64,000 bases of DNA from Polyangiaceae bacterium (GTDB lineage: Bacteria > Myxococcota_A > Polyangia > Polyangiales > Polyangiaceae): the NCBI GenBank assembly GCA_020633235.1, contig JACKEA010000001.1, positions 124,001 through 188,000 on the forward strand, written 5' to 3'. The notes below the pieces were generated by a model. That model was not told the origin of the DNA. It searched no databases and saw only the letters and a program-made list of their open reading frames with translations. How positions within the stretch are numbered: the first letter of the stretch is position 1; each line of letters starts with the position of its first letter. Position numbers and translations under genes: made by a program. Positions 8,692-16,781 of the stretch are shown here, one piece after another.

Positions 8692-9105
8692 TCAAGCGCG
8701 GCGCTTCTTCTTGGATTGAGAGCCCCGTAGCACCACCTGATACTCGCGCACGTCGAACCCCTCGAGCTGATTGACATTCGACACTTCAAGCGCGTCCCAC
8801 GGGATATCCGAGATGACGCCCGTCTCGTCGTCGATGAAGTGGTGGTGGGCGGACGTGTTGGGATCGAACACCACGCGGCCCTCGGTAAGCGCTACCTGAC
8901 GCAGGAGTCCCTTCGCCACCAAGAGGTTGAGCGTGTTGTAGATGGTCGCGCGAGAAATGTGGGGGAAGTGCTCGCGAACCCGGTTCCAGACCTCGTCCGC
9001 CGAGGGGTGCTGATTGGTGTCGAGAACGTACTGAGCCACTGCCACGCGCTGAGCCGAGGGTTGGATTCCATGCGCGTTGAGCAGAGCGGGGATGTCGACG
9101 GTCAC
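8692..9105 (-). CDS. Fur-family metalloregulator (PerR/Irr-like)
   Basis: A 137-aa Fur superfamily repressor. The N-terminal winged helix includes PSAQRVAVAQYVL, HPSADEVW and SRATIYNTLNLLV. The C-terminal half has the metal-site segment SAHHHFIDDETG. The CxxC structural-zinc pairs of classical Fur/PerR are absent, as in zinc-less PerR/Irr variants. It is immediately upstream of dps and divergent from a Fur-box-controlled iron operon, so it likely senses iron or peroxide and controls dps, itself or both (inference). A TTGACA hexamer lies about 30 bases before the ATG. Confidence 0.88.
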   Translation of the reverse strand: MTVDIPALLNAHGIQPSAQRVAVAQYVLDTNQHPSADEVWNRVREHFPHISRATIYNTLNLLVAKGLLRQVALTEGRVVFDPNTSAHHHFIDDETGVISDIPWDALEVSNVNQLEGFDVREYQVVLRGSQSKKKRRA

Positions 9106-9112
9106 GTGGTTA

Positions 9113-9152
9113 AACGTAGTCCAAGATTAGACGTTGTCAAACTTGGCTAATT
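9113..9152 (-). promoter_or_regulatory. Candidate promoter and interleaved palindromes before the Fur-family gene
   Basis: On the minus strand TTGACA (9140-9135) is followed after 16 bases by TACGTT (9118-9113), a plausible -35/-10 pair. The expected start would fall at or next to the ATG at 9105, implying a nearly leaderless transcript. Two inverted repeats interleave over it: CCAAG (9121-9125) with CTTGG (9142-9146), and ATTAG (9126-9130) with CTAAT (9148-9152). They could be the operator of the Fur-family repressor. This is by eye only. Confidence 0.4.
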
Positions 9153-9220
9153 GAAAGCGACTTGCAAGAGACGCCGAAGTGCATGCGATAAGTCGCCGAT
9201 ACATGCGGAGCAGTACGACA

Positions 9221-9249
9221 TAAATGAAATTGAAAATCATTTTCATTTA
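9221..9249 (+). promoter_or_regulatory. Fur box upstream of the iron operon
   Basis: The core TGAAAATCATTTTCA (9231-9245) is a perfect 7-1-7 inverted repeat of the Fur-box type. It sits inside a wider dyad: TAAATGAAA at 9221-9229 mirrors TTTCATTTA at 9241-9249. This AT-rich patch stands out from its GC-rich surroundings and ends 16 bases before the ATG of the di-heme gene, where a bound repressor would block transcription. Iron repression is inferred. Confidence 0.8.
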
Positions 9250-9265
9250 GTCTAGGGTCCGCTTC

Positions 9266-10504
9266 ATGACTTGCCGGCCCGCGCTCCTGGCAGCGCTGCT
9301 GCTTCTTTCCCTGGGCCTGGGCGCCTGCGGGTCGGACGACGACAGCGCGCCTGCGACGCCGCCCACGCTCTCCGTCGACAGCTTCGATGTCCCCATCGCC
9401 GACCTTCCCCCAGCCCTGCAAGCGGCATTCGACGATGGGGACATTGCTTTCAGCACGCCGCTCCGAGAAGCTGATGGGCTCGGCCCGGTGTACACGCGCT
9501 CTGCTTGTGATTCGTGTCACGCGGAGGGGCTTCGCGGACCCGGGCTCGTGCAGAAGATGTCGGTGGTGAACGCGGACGGCGTCACCGCCAGCAGCGACCA
9601 ATCCTCGCTCGGGTTTGGCCACACCGTGCACCCTCTCGTGAGCGGGGGCGGAAGCACTCCCGTACTTCCGCCGGACGATCCCAGCGTACTGGTGACCACC
9701 CGCCTCGGTCCGCCCATTCTGGGGCGCGGTTACATGGAGGCCGTGCTCGACAGCGAGATCGAGCGTGTCGAGAAAGAGCAGTCGCAGCGGACGGACGGCA
9801 TCTCCGGGCGCATCAACCGCACCGCCTACCAATCCGCGGCCAGCGCGGCGCCGGAGTTCGATCCCTTCGAGAAGGGGGACGTCGTCATTGGACGCTTCGG
9901 GCTGAAGGCGCGCATCGCGACGCTGGACGACTTCGTGGCGGACGCGTTCCAGGGCGACATGGGGATCACGAGCCCGATGCGCCCTGACGAGGTGCCGAAC
10001 CCCGACGGGCTCACGGACGACGCCAAGCCGGGCCTCGACGTCGGGCACGCGAGTATCCAATCCCGGGCCATGTACGTCCGACTGCTCGAGATTCCGCGGC
10101 GGACCGACAACAAAAAGGGACAAGAGCTGTTCGAGCAGACGAACTGCTCCGTGTGTCACGTGGCGACGCTCCGGACCCGCAGCGACTATCCCGTGGCGCT
10201 GCTCGCGGGCATCGACGCGCCGGTGTACACCGACTTCCTGCTCCACGACATGGGAAGCGAGCTGGCCGACGGCCTGCCCGTGGGCGTGGATGGTGACGCG
10301 AACGGCTTCGAGTGGCGCACGGCGCCGCTCATCGGCCTGCGCTTCGATCGCACCTTCATGCACGACGGCCGCGCCCACAGCGTGGAGCAGGCCATCGTGA
10401 TGCATCGGGGTCCCGGCTCCGAGGCAAACGGCTCCATCGATCTCTTCGATGCGCTCTCGGCGGCGGATCGAGATGCGCTGATTCAATTCGTCGAATCCCT
10501 CTGA
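9266..10504 (+). CDS. Di-heme c-type oxidoreductase lipoprotein (DHOR, DUF1111-like)
   Basis: A 412-aa lipoprotein: signal peptide with lipobox ending LGAC (Cys21), so it is membrane-anchored in the periplasm. Two haem c sites are visible, CDSCH (81-85) and CSVCH (294-298). FMHDGRAHSVEQAIVMH near the C-terminus is typical of the di-heme oxidoreductase family related to MauG and di-heme peroxidases. In other bacteria this family is found beside imelysin genes in iron-regulated operons. It is the first gene after the Fur box and starts 15 bp before the next gene. Likely role: electron transfer or redox chemistry on iron or a cofactor outside the cytoplasm (inference). Confidence 0.85.
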   Translation: MTCRPALLAALLLLSLGLGACGSDDDSAPATPPTLSVDSFDVPIADLPPALQAAFDDGDIAFSTPLREADGLGPVYTRSACDSCHAEGLRGPGLVQKMSVVNADGVTASSDQSSLGFGHTVHPLVSGGGSTPVLPPDDPSVLVTTRLGPPILGRGYMEAVLDSEIERVEKEQSQRTDGISGRINRTAYQSAASAAPEFDPFEKGDVVIGRFGLKARIATLDDFVADAFQGDMGITSPMRPDEVPNPDGLTDDAKPGLDVGHASIQSRAMYVRLLEIPRRTDNKKGQELFEQTNCSVCHVATLRTRSDYPVALLAGIDAPVYTDFLLHDMGSELADGLPVGVDGDANGFEWRTAPLIGLRFDRTFMHDGRAHSVEQAIVMHRGPGSEANGSIDLFDALSAADRDALIQFVESL

Positions 10505-10519
10505 CACAGGAGACATCCA

Positions 10520-11563
10520 ATGAAGCGTGCAGTGCTCGTCCTGCTGACGGCGTTGTCGGCGTGCTCTTCGAGCGACGATGCAGAACGGACCAGCTACGAG
10601 ACGAAGGTCACCACGGGCATGCACCAGACGCTGCTCGTGGACATCACCGAGCTCCGAAACGCCAGCGTCGCCCTTCAAGACGCTGCGCCTCTGACACAGG
10701 GCAGGGGATGGGATGCGACGGAAGATGCCGCGGCCATCGAGAACATGAAGAAGGCGTGGCTCCGGGCGCGTGGCGCCTACGAACGCACGGAAGGTGCTCT
10801 CGCGCCGCTGTTTCCCGACATCGATGGCGCCATCGACGCGCGCTACGAGGACTTCTTGGAGGAGCTGGCGCCTGCGGGTGACCAGGACTTGTTCGATGGA
10901 CAGGGCGTGACGGGCATGCATGCCATCGAGCGCATCTTGTTCGCGCCGGAGATACCAGCCGAGGTGACGGAAGTGGAACAGACGCTGCCGGGGTATGCGC
11001 CCGCCGCCTGGCCCGCCACCGAAGCGGAAGCGAAGAAGTTCAAGGAGGAGCTATGCGCCGCCTTGGTGAAGGATACCGAGACGTTGCTCGACCAGTGGGC
11101 GCCGCAGCACATCGATGTGGGCGGGGCATACCAAGGGCTCATCGGTCTGATGAACGAGCAGCGCGAGAAGGTCGTGAAGGCGGCGTCTTCGGAAGAGGAG
11201 TCGCGCTATGCGCGGCGCACCCTGGCCGATCTCCGCGATAACCTCGCGGGCACGCGCAAGGTGTATTCGCTTTTCAAACCGTGGCTGGCAACGAAGGAGA
11301 AGGGTGAGAGCATCGACGCCGACGTGGAGGCCGGCTTTGCGGCGTTGGATGCCGCCTACTCCGCCAATGGCGGCGATGCGATTCCCACGCCTCCCGCGAG
11401 CTGGAGCTCGGAACAGCCGTCTGCCACCGATTTACAGACCCCCTTCGGTCAGCTCTACACCGCGGTGTTTACCGCCGTGGATCCCAAGGAGCCCACTTCG
11501 GTGGTTGGTAGCATGGACCGCGCGGCGAGCGCCCTCGGCTTGCCTGGGCACGAGGAAGAATGA
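10520..11563 (+). CDS. Imelysin-family iron-uptake lipoprotein, copy 1
   Basis: A 347-aa lipoprotein (lipobox LSAC, Cys15). The imelysin/EfeO-type fold is indicated by GMHAIERILF, the family GxHxxE motif (about residues 131-140), and by long Glu/Lys-rich helices. Imelysin proteins such as IrpA and EfeO act in the periplasm in iron acquisition. The C-terminal half contains a long block (EQREKVVKAASSEEESRY) nearly identical in copy 2 at 12869. The next gene starts inside its stop codon (ATGA). No M75 peptidase activity is assumed. Confidence 0.88.
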   Translation: MKRAVLVLLTALSACSSSDDAERTSYETKVTTGMHQTLLVDITELRNASVALQDAAPLTQGRGWDATEDAAAIENMKKAWLRARGAYERTEGALAPLFPDIDGAIDARYEDFLEELAPAGDQDLFDGQGVTGMHAIERILFAPEIPAEVTEVEQTLPGYAPAAWPATEAEAKKFKEELCAALVKDTETLLDQWAPQHIDVGGAYQGLIGLMNEQREKVVKAASSEEESRYARRTLADLRDNLAGTRKVYSLFKPWLATKEKGESIDADVEAGFAALDAAYSANGGDAIPTPPASWSSEQPSATDLQTPFGQLYTAVFTAVDPKEPTSVVGSMDRAASALGLPGHEEE

Positions 11564-12075
11564 AGCGCGCGACGTGGGTGCTCATGGCCACCATCGCCCT
11601 CGCCGGTTGTTCCGGCGCCGGCGAGGAGCCCGCGAGCGACCAGAAAGACGTGTTCGTGGCGTTCGCCGCGGACTTCAAGGGCTTCCGCTCCTGGCAGGCC
11701 TTCGACGTGACGGAGGACGCCGACCTGGTGGGCATTCACGATGGCAGCACGGTGATGGAATACGTGAACGCCATGCCGCCGGCGGGCAGCGAGAGCTTTC
11801 CCGTCGGCACCATCATCGTGAAGGAAGCCACCGTCGGCACCTTGGCTCACGAGATGTTCGCCATGGTGAAGCGCGGCGGGGGTTACAACTCCGGCGCGCC
11901 GGGGTGGGAGTGGTTCGAGCTCGAGAGCACGGGAGCGGAGGACGTGGTGATCGTGTGGCGCGGCGTGGGACCGCCCTCCGGCGAGAACTACGGCGGCGAC
12001 CCCAACGCCGGCTGCAACACGTGTCACGTGGACTGCGGCAACGACGCCGTGTGCGCCAAGGCCCTTGCCCTATGA
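11560..12075 (+). CDS. Cytochrome P460-like monohaem lipoprotein
   Basis: A 171-aa lipoprotein (LAGC, Cys17) with one haem c site CNTCH (152-156) near the C-terminus. Upstream features GTIIVKEA, AMVKRGGGYN and GWEWFE match the cytochrome P460/cytochrome c'-beta fold, where a Lys (here possibly Lys104) can cross-link the haem. It overlaps its neighbours on both sides by 4 bp (ATGA), so it belongs to the same translationally coupled operon. A redox partner for the di-heme protein or for iron oxidation is plausible but not shown. Confidence 0.72.
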   Translation: MKRATWVLMATIALAGCSGAGEEPASDQKDVFVAFAADFKGFRSWQAFDVTEDADLVGIHDGSTVMEYVNAMPPAGSESFPVGTIIVKEATVGTLAHEMFAMVKRGGGYNSGAPGWEWFELESTGAEDVVIVWRGVGPPSGENYGGDPNAGCNTCHVDCGNDAVCAKALAL

Positions 12076-12872
12076 AGCTGAGCGTCTTCCTCGTGTCGAT
12101 GGCGCTGTGTTCGGTGGCGGTGGCCAATCCGCGTCCGCTTCCCTTCAGCTATCAGCACGAGCAGCTCGCAGAGGGTGAAGCGGAGCTCGAGCAGTTCGTG
12201 GATCTGAATCCGGTCCGCGCGCGCTCGGACAGCACCGGCGAGCCGGTTTGGTACGGCCAGACGCAGTTCACCACGGAGCTCGAGTACGGCATTTCCAGCC
12301 GCCTCGAGCTCGGTCTCTATGCCGTGATCGTTCCGGGAGCAGCCAGCGGTTTCGCCAGCATTCCGCGGGCCTCGGAGAGCAACGGCATGAAGCAGCGGCT
12401 GCGCTATCAGCTCGCGCCCACGGGGGTGTGGCCGCTGGACGTGGGGCTCTACGGAGAGGTAGCGGAGAACGAGCGGGAGATCGAGCTGGAGGCGAAGATC
12501 ATCCTGCAACGCCGCATTGGGCCATTGCGGCTCATCGCCAACGCTTCGGCGGAGCAGGAGATCTACTACGACGGCACGCGGGATCTCGTGCTGTCGCCCT
12601 CCGCGGGCGCCACGGTGGAGATCACGCCGGCGGTGCAGCCGGGCATCGAGTGGTGGATGCACGCGGAGTATCCCGAGGAAGACCCGCCGGACCCGCGTCC
12701 CTTCACCCTGGGTCCGCACCACTACGTGGGGCCCGCGCTGCTGCTCCAGTTCGGCAAGGTGTGGTGGACCTCCGGCGTGTATCTGCGGGTGAACGAGACA
12801 CGCCGCACGCTACAGCCGGGTGAAGGTTTTGGTGCCTTGTGGGCGCGAAGTGTGGTGGGTATCGGTTTATGA
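12072..12872 (+). CDS. Outer-membrane beta-barrel-type protein of the iron operon
   Basis: A 266-aa protein with a signal peptide (residues 1-19, ending VAVANP) and no lipobox. The mature region alternates polar and hydrophobic residues with many aromatics (ELEYGISSRLELGLYAV, WWMHAEYP, GKVWWTSGVYLRV) and ends in a hydrophobic residue, as expected for an outer-membrane barrel of about 10-12 strands. The start at 12072 overlaps the previous stop (ATGA); a much longer open frame upstream is a shadow of the imelysin and P460 genes. Within the operon it could be the outer-membrane component of iron import (inference). Confidence 0.65.
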   Translation: MKLSVFLVSMALCSVAVANPRPLPFSYQHEQLAEGEAELEQFVDLNPVRARSDSTGEPVWYGQTQFTTELEYGISSRLELGLYAVIVPGAASGFASIPRASESNGMKQRLRYQLAPTGVWPLDVGLYGEVAENEREIELEAKIILQRRIGPLRLIANASAEQEIYYDGTRDLVLSPSAGATVEITPAVQPGIEWWMHAEYPEEDPPDPRPFTLGPHHYVGPALLLQFGKVWWTSGVYLRVNETRRTLQPGEGFGALWARSVVGIGL

Positions 12873-13912
12873 TGGTTCGGCGCGATACCCGTCGCGGGGT
12901 GCTGGTCGCTGCGCTGCTCGTCGCCTGCTCGTCTCCCGACGACGCGGAGCCCGACTCAAAGTACGAAGCTCGCGCCGTGAGCGGCGTGCACGACGGCACG
13001 CTGGCGGACATCGACGAGCTGCTCGACGCCGTAAAGGAGCTGCAAGCCGCGGCGCCCACTCCCGCCGGCCGCGGCTGGGACGCCGCGCTGGATGCGGACG
13101 CCATCGCCGGCATGAAGACGGCGTGGTACCGCGCGCGCTCCGCCTACGAACGCTCGGAAGGGCTCATCGCGCCGCTGTTTCCGGACACGGATGCCGCGAT
13201 CGACGCGCGCTATGAAGACTTTCTCGCTGCGTCCGGATCCGACGACACACCCTTCGATGCCCAGGGCGTGACGGGCATGCACGCCATCGAGCGCATATTG
13301 TGGGCGGATTCTACCCCCGGCTACGTCGTCGAGCTGGAGAAGTCCCTGCCGGGCTACGTGCCCGCCAAGATGCCAAGCACCGAAGCCGAGGCCAAGGCCT
13401 TCAAGGCCGAGCTGTGCGAACGCCTGGTGACGGACGTGACGACGCTCCGCAGCGAGTGGCAGCCACTGAAGCTGCACGTGCTGATCGCGCTGCAGGGACT
13501 CACTTCTTTGATGAAGGAGCAGCGCGAGAAAGTGGTGAAGGCGGCGTCCTCCGAAGAGGAGTCCCGTTATTCCCAGCGGACGATGGTGGACCTGCGGGAC
13601 AATCTCCAGGGCACGCGGGCGGCCTATGCTCACTTCTCGCCCTGGGTCGTCGCCGAGAACGCCGCAGCAGACCAGCGGGTGAGCGCCGGATTCGGGCGAC
13701 TGGACGCGGCGTACACCGCCATTGTCGGGGATGCGTTTCCGGCCGTGCCCGCCAGCTGGAGCTCGGAGGAGCCGAGCGCCACGGACCTCGCCACTCCCTT
13801 CGGCGCGCTGTACACGGCGGTGACCGACGAGTCCAACCCCGCAAATCAGGGCAGCCTGGTGTCGGACATGGCAGCGGCAGCAGCCGTGATCGGGCATCCT
13901 TTGCCGCAATGA
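12869..13912 (+). CDS. Imelysin-family lipoprotein, copy 2
   Basis: A 347-aa imelysin paralogue of the protein at 10520. It has a lipobox LVAC, GMHAIERILW and the same block EQREKVVKAASSEEESRY followed by DLRDNLQGTR; paired residues are similar along the whole length. It starts at the first of two adjacent ATGs, overlapping the previous stop (ATGA). Its 5' end holds a 20-base segment repeated exactly at 33140-33159. Having two imelysins in one operon, separated by a cytochrome and an outer-membrane protein, suggests division of labour rather than a recent duplication. Confidence 0.88.
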   Translation: MMVRRDTRRGVLVAALLVACSSPDDAEPDSKYEARAVSGVHDGTLADIDELLDAVKELQAAAPTPAGRGWDAALDADAIAGMKTAWYRARSAYERSEGLIAPLFPDTDAAIDARYEDFLAASGSDDTPFDAQGVTGMHAIERILWADSTPGYVVELEKSLPGYVPAKMPSTEAEAKAFKAELCERLVTDVTTLRSEWQPLKLHVLIALQGLTSLMKEQREKVVKAASSEEESRYSQRTMVDLRDNLQGTRAAYAHFSPWVVAENAAADQRVSAGFGRLDAAYTAIVGDAFPAVPASWSSEEPSATDLATPFGALYTAVTDESNPANQGSLVSDMAAAAAVIGHPLPQ

Positions 13913-14934
13913 AGCGCGAGCGCCAGCTACGACGTCTGTTCCAACAGCTACTGACCCTCGCTGCCGTGGCACCGGGCGTGGTGGCGTGCTCGGACGACAA
14001 CACGTTGCCCGCGCGGCCGGCGGATGCGGGCGTGGCGGACGCGGCCTGCGCCCCCACGTTGATCGACGCTTCCACCAGTCAGGTGGACGGCGCGCTCGAG
14101 TGCCACGCCTACCACTCCCTCAGCTGCGGCTTGCCGCCGGGCATCGAGCCGACGGGCTGCGAGTTTGCCCTGGAGGACTGCCTCACCTTGTGCCCCACTT
14201 TCGGTGCCTACCACTGTGCGGCCACTGCGGAGTCTTGCACCGACGCGGGCTGGGTCGACGGCGGCGCGCTCATCGTCTCGTGCGACTTCTGTCCGTCCAA
14301 CGTGGGGCGGCGCCCCCTGGGATACGAGGACGCGCCGACCGACGTGTCGTCCGTCGCAAGCTACTTCGCGGAAGTATCGCGCTTGGAGGCGGCGTCCGTC
14401 GGGGCATTCGTGGAGCTGGAACGGGCGCTCCGGCGCTTCGGCGCGCCCCGGCGCTTGGCTCTGGCTGCACGGCGGGCGGCGGACGACGAGCGCCGGCACA
14501 CCGCGCTGACCGCTGAGCTGTGCCGCACTTTCGGCGGCGCGCCGCGGAACGACGTGCCTTCGCCCCGGAGCTACGCCTCGCTCCTGGAGCTGGCCCTGGA
14601 CAACGCTCGCGAAGGCTGCGTGCGTGAGACGTTCGGCGCACTACTGGCGCAGCTGCAGGCGCGCCATGCGCGGGAAGAACGGATCCGGAAGGCCATGAGT
14701 GTGATCGCGCGGGACGAGACCCGTCATGCGGGCCTGGCGTGGGAAATCGCCGACTGGCTCGAATCACGGCTTTCTATCGAGCAATTGCGGGCAGTCCACG
14801 CCGCGCGCGAGCACGCCGCCGCGGAGCAGCGGCTGCTCGTGCGGGAGCCGACCCCAGCGTTGCGGGACGCGGGCGTACCGCCCGCCGCGTTGCAGCGGAC
14901 ACTCCTCGCAGCGCTGTGGACCTCAGTCTCTTAG
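13909..14934 (+). CDS. Exported ferritin-like diiron protein
   Basis: A 341-aa protein with a signal sequence and lipobox-like VVAC (Cys27). It is followed by a Cys-rich domain (residues 45-135, about 12 Cys) and then a four-helix ferritin-like domain (about 147-300). The diiron ligand pattern is visible: a Glu in SRLEAASVGAF, DDERRH (about 193-198), a Glu in VRETFG, and ARDETRHAGLAWE (about 267-279). Ferritin-like proteins normally oxidise or store iron in the cytoplasm, so export of one is unusual. Its start overlaps the stop of imelysin copy 2 (ATGA), making it the last gene of the Fur-box operon. Its 3' end overlaps the convergent membrane gene by 12 bp. Confidence 0.75.
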   Translation: MKRERQLRRLFQQLLTLAAVAPGVVACSDDNTLPARPADAGVADAACAPTLIDASTSQVDGALECHAYHSLSCGLPPGIEPTGCEFALEDCLTLCPTFGAYHCAATAESCTDAGWVDGGALIVSCDFCPSNVGRRPLGYEDAPTDVSSVASYFAEVSRLEAASVGAFVELERALRRFGAPRRLALAARRAADDERRHTALTAELCRTFGGAPRNDVPSPRSYASLLELALDNAREGCVRETFGALLAQLQARHAREERIRKAMSVIARDETRHAGLAWEIADWLESRLSIEQLRAVHAAREHAAAEQRLLVREPTPALRDAGVPPAALQRTLLAALWTSVS

Positions 14935-16053
14935 AAACCGCGTGTCGGGGTTCTCGCGGCGCCAGAGCACGGTGTCCATGAAGTAGTGGTGGATGTTCAC
15001 CACGGCGAAGAACGCGGCGAAGTAGGGCGTGGCGCCCAGATCGTCGAGCTCGTGGGACGCTCCCGTGAGCACCAGGCGCTCGTCGAAGAACCCCGGCATC
15101 AGGTGGAAGAGCAGAAGGCCGAGGCCGATGGCGGTGACCGCCAGAAGACCGAGGCGCACCCCCACGGGTCGACCGAACGCGGGAGGACCCTCTTCCGATC
15201 GCGCGCGGTTCTTCTCCAACAGGTGGACGAAGTACAAGTACTGGAGTGAATGGAGCGCCGGGATCACGTAGATCATCAGCGGATCCATGCTGGAGAAGAC
15301 CGTCCACAGCCACGCGGTCACGAGGAAGCCCGTGAGCGGCGCCAGCGGCGGCCAGCGGCCTTCGCGGCGGCGCTTCTGAATCAGCACGATCGCCAGCGCC
15401 AGCGCGCTCCCCAAGAACAGGACGCCGGTGATCTCGAGAAGCCCCGCGGGGTGGGCGACGGTAGTGTACACGACGCCCTTCTCTTCCACTTCGCGGCCCG
15501 GATCGAACGGGCTCGCCCAGGCGAAAGCCCATGCGGCGTAGCAGTGGAAGAGCGCGACGGTCCGCTCGACCCGCGTGAAGGTCGAGCCGCGCCGTGCCGA
15601 GAGCACCGTCAGCACGCCAAAGCCTTGCTTCACGTAGTGCCAGCCGACGAGCAGGAACATCAGCTGGATCAGCATGCCGAGGGCGGGAGCCGAGCCCTTG
15701 GCGATGCTCGCGCCGGCCCAACCCGCGAGCACCACGGGCACAACCACGCCCGCAAAGACGTAGCGAGCGCGCTGCACGGGCGAAAAGACGCTGCCCAGCG
15801 CGCGTTCTCGCGCACGCCGATAGAACAAGACGTAGCTGACGGAGAAGTGCGGATCGTTGATCACGTGGGCAGCGTGGAACGCGACGAAGCCGACGAAGAG
15901 CTCTGGCGCATCCAGTCCAAACGCACGTTGCGCGAGCCAACTCAGCGGAAAGAGCACCAAGGTGACGCCGCCGGTGAGTAGGAACTCCGCCCAGCTCCTC
16001 CCGCGCTGCGCGGGAGCCGCGGGCTGCGGCAGCGCCACGCTGGCGGTGGTCAT
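14923..16053 (-). CDS. Polytopic membrane protein with conserved-looking histidine motifs
   Basis: A 376-aa integral membrane protein with about eight or nine hydrophobic segments. Histidine clusters recur at helix ends: FHAAHVINDPHF, GWHYVKQGFG, ALHSLQYLYFVH and a C-terminal NIHHYFMDTVLWRREN. Such spacing recalls membrane metal or haem ligands, as in non-haem diiron membrane oxygenases. It is convergent with the iron operon and overlaps its last gene by 12 bp. I do not recognise a characterised family; a membrane metalloenzyme is only a suggestion. Confidence 0.7.
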   Translation of the reverse strand: MTTASVALPQPAAPAQRGRSWAEFLLTGGVTLVLFPLSWLAQRAFGLDAPELFVGFVAFHAAHVINDPHFSVSYVLFYRRARERALGSVFSPVQRARYVFAGVVVPVVLAGWAGASIAKGSAPALGMLIQLMFLLVGWHYVKQGFGVLTVLSARRGSTFTRVERTVALFHCYAAWAFAWASPFDPGREVEEKGVVYTTVAHPAGLLEITGVLFLGSALALAIVLIQKRRREGRWPPLAPLTGFLVTAWLWTVFSSMDPLMIYVIPALHSLQYLYFVHLLEKNRARSEEGPPAFGRPVGVRLGLLAVTAIGLGLLLFHLMPGFFDERLVLTGASHELDDLGATPYFAAFFAVVNIHHYFMDTVLWRRENPDTRFLRD

Positions 16054-16074
16054 ATCGACGAGGGTACCACGCGC

Positions 16075-16743
16075 TCAGCGGCAGGCGTCGAGCTTGGCCT
16101 TCGCCCGCGCGAGCCGAGCCTCGCACTCCCGCAGTACCTCGGCGGAGGCGTGATACGCCGATTCGGCGCGGGCCAGGGTTGCATCTATGGCTGCCATGTC
16201 TGCGGCCGTGCGCATTCCGCTGTTCTGCGCCACCGCGCGCGCTTTGGACACTTCCTTCTTGGCACGTACGCGCGCCTCCGTGGCGGCCGCGACACTGGCT
16301 TCTTCGCGAGCCACACGGGCGGCGTAGTGCGCCGCCGCCTTCTCGCGGGAGAACGTCGAAAGCACTTCGACTTCCTCCGTGAGCTCCGCGATCAGCGCCT
16401 TCTGTCGTGCGATCTCCTCGTCTCGACCGTCGTGGGCCAGCACTGCGGCCTGGCGAGCGGATGCCAGCTGTGCCTCCGCTCGCGTTTTGGCGATGTCCAC
16501 GTGAGTGTTGGAGGCCTGGGTGATCAGCGCAATTTCCGCCGCGTGCTCGGTGCGCAGCGCCGCCAGATTGCGCTCGTACAAATCCTTGGCGGATTTCAAC
16601 TCGTGGCGGACCGCTTCGAGCTCCACTTCGCTCCTGAGCCTGGCGAGGGTGTCGGGATCCGCGCGGCTACGCCACTCGGCTAGCTCGGCTTCGAGAGCTT
16701 TGATGCGGGCTCGGGCGGCATTGGGGTCATCAGGCTGAGTCAT
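16075..16743 (-). CDS. Coiled-coil protein of unknown function
   Basis: A 222-aa soluble protein made almost wholly of Ala/Glu/Arg/Lys heptads (IKALEAELAEWRSRAD; AEIALITQAS; EEIARQKALIAELTEEVE), with no Pro except at the N-terminus, so a long coiled coil is expected. It is the last gene in line after the histidine kinase and response regulator genes (38 bp after the latter) and may be a structural or scaffold output of that system. The start is MTQPDDPNA, since upstream codons in the frame read as non-coding. Confidence 0.7.
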   Translation of the reverse strand: MTQPDDPNAARARIKALEAELAEWRSRADPDTLARLRSEVELEAVRHELKSAKDLYERNLAALRTEHAAEIALITQASNTHVDIAKTRAEAQLASARQAAVLAHDGRDEEIARQKALIAELTEEVEVLSTFSREKAAAHYAARVAREEASVAAATEARVRAKKEVSKARAVAQNSGMRTAADMAAIDATLARAESAYHASAEVLRECEARLARAKAKLDACR

Positions 16744-16781
16744 CGACCTTCGGAAGGTACCACGGCTGCCCCGAAACCGAG

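Noticed and set aside
9137..10921. Open frame of 594 codons on the minus strand across the di-heme and imelysin genes
   Set aside because: It is the antisense shadow of two well-supported genes, is rich in Arg/His and has no motif; high GC makes such frames common.
11208..12071. N-terminal 288 codons of a long frame ending at 12872
   Set aside because: They overlap the imelysin and P460 genes; the real start at 12072 gives a signal peptide and ATGA coupling.
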